Below, piece by piece: positions 5,607 through 5,921 of a stretch of DNA of 5,921 bases. The number at the start of each line of letters is the position of its first letter. Positions within the stretch are counted from its first letter, which is position 1. Location of the stretch: positions 1 to 5,921 of the forward strand of contig JAIDFC010000001.1 of assembly GCA_029054535.1 (NCBI GenBank), written 5' to 3'. The notes under the pieces were generated by a model, which had not been told where the DNA came from, did no database searches, and worked only from the letters and a program-made list of their open reading frames with translations. Source of the stretch: Rikenella sp. (GTDB taxonomy: Bacteria; Bacteroidota; Bacteroidia; Bacteroidales; Rikenellaceae). The position numbers and the translations under genes were made by a program.

Positions 5607-5613
5607 GGAGAGG
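5419..5613 (+). repeat. Tandem direct repeat, copy 2
   Basis: The copy runs from ACCCGGCTCCGGGC (5419-5432) to the shared 32-nt end (5582-5613). It begins 5 nt after copy 1 ends. Identity continues past the stop codon through GGAGAGG, so the repeated unit is a DNA element and not merely a conserved protein motif. No third copy is seen before the window ends. Confidence 0.85.
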
Positions 5614-5921
5614 GGACGCTCGGCACTCCAACCGGGCTGTGTCTGCCTCAATAACGGCCTGCCGATTGCTTACCGACCGGGTTCAAAAGCGTCCCGGAGC
5701 CAGCGCGGGGCTTTCCGAGTCGCCGACAGCGGGAAGCCTTTGGGAGCGAGACTGCCAGTAAAACACCCGAAGGGTGCGCCACCGCATGGGGTGGCGGTGG
5801 CTCGCCCGCCCACAGGGCGGGATTTCCAATCCTCTGCACTTTTGCTTTGCCCGCGCGCCGGGCGATTCATTCGGATTCGCTACAAACCGCAATCGTAGAT
5901 TGCGCGGATCGCCGCCACCCC
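5614..5921. other. Gene-free, GC-rich, hairpin-dense region
   Basis: I find no convincing protein or RNA gene here; the frames that stay open read as low-quality R/P/S-rich shadows. Several short perfect inverted repeats occur: CACCC/GGGTG (5764-5776), GCCACCGC/GCGGTGGC (5778-5801, 8 bp), CCCGCCC/GGGCGGG (5805-5821, 7 bp, ACA loop), GCCCG/CGGGC (5849-5863) and CGCAATC/GATTGCG (5888-5904, 7 bp, GTA loop). They may be a downstream spacer of the cassette array, dispersed palindromic repeats, or part of a structured RNA. No A-rich template-repeat version of the cassettes is visible on either strand. Confidence 0.6.
5778..5821. repeat. Tandem pair of perfect GC hairpins
   Basis: An 8-bp stem (5778-5785 with 5794-5801) and a 7-bp stem (5805-5811 with 5815-5821, ACA loop) stand 3 nt apart. 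Both are fully complementary. No T-tract follows directly, so a terminator role is weak. A dispersed palindromic element or attachment/recombination structure is possible. Confidence 0.55.

Noticed and set aside
5207..5613. CRISPR array
   Set aside because: There are only two long coding-like repeats with a 5-nt gap, and no short repeats with regular unique spacers.
5545..5898. 117-codon plus-strand frame and minus-strand frames in the right-end region
   Set aside because: The R/P/S/A-rich translations have no domain pattern and run through perfect hairpins. None looks like Avd or a reverse transcriptase.

Overview
The window looks like chromosomal DNA of a GC-rich member of the Bacteroidota, probably order Bacteroidales. 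An Alistipes/Rikenellaceae-type organism is my best guess, not a proof. The grounds are three perfect matches to the Bacteroidota -7 promoter box TAnnTTTG (245-252, 2393-2400, 3903-3910), A/T-rich leaders without clear Shine-Dalgarno sites ahead of GC-rich genes, and protein sequences of Bacteroidales type.

Layout. The left edge holds the 5' part of purE on the minus strand (purine synthesis). An 81-bp divergent spacer with abutting, opposed -7 boxes separates it from a tight plus-strand operon of hpt (purine salvage), queE (7-deazaguanine/queuosine precursor synthesis) and a HisN-type inositol-monophosphatase-family phosphatase, with gaps of only 5-6 bp. Next comes a separately promoted gdhA (NADP-type glutamate dehydrogenase; ammonium assimilation), closed by a strong hairpin terminator at 3845-3868.

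From 3903 to about 4140 there is no protein gene. Instead there is a perfect promoter box followed by a long rod-shaped RNA fold: five nested helices, a central open bubble, a GNRA-capped tip and a terminal U-run. It has the architecture of a 6S RNA (SsrS-like). It is followed by an uncharacterised acidic 318-aa protein (4184-5140) and a terminator-like hairpin.

The right part (5206-5613) carries two tandem, diverged copies of the C-terminal end of a secreted-type domain (pattern PAPG...GYxWAS...LxF..GGI.PN....RA.G.QLRCLQE-stop). No full-length gene precedes either copy. Their differences sit almost entirely in first and second codon positions of NNC/NNT codons, while a 32-nt 3' tract including the stop codon is identical. 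That resembles the variable repeats of diversity-generating retroelements, or silent cassettes feeding an expressed gene. No reverse transcriptase, Avd or template repeat is visible here, so the system, if real, lies outside the window. The last 308 bases hold no convincing gene but a dense set of short perfect hairpins.

Functionally, the first four kilobases are conserved nucleotide and nitrogen housekeeping genes. The unusual material is the structured RNA and the cassette array.
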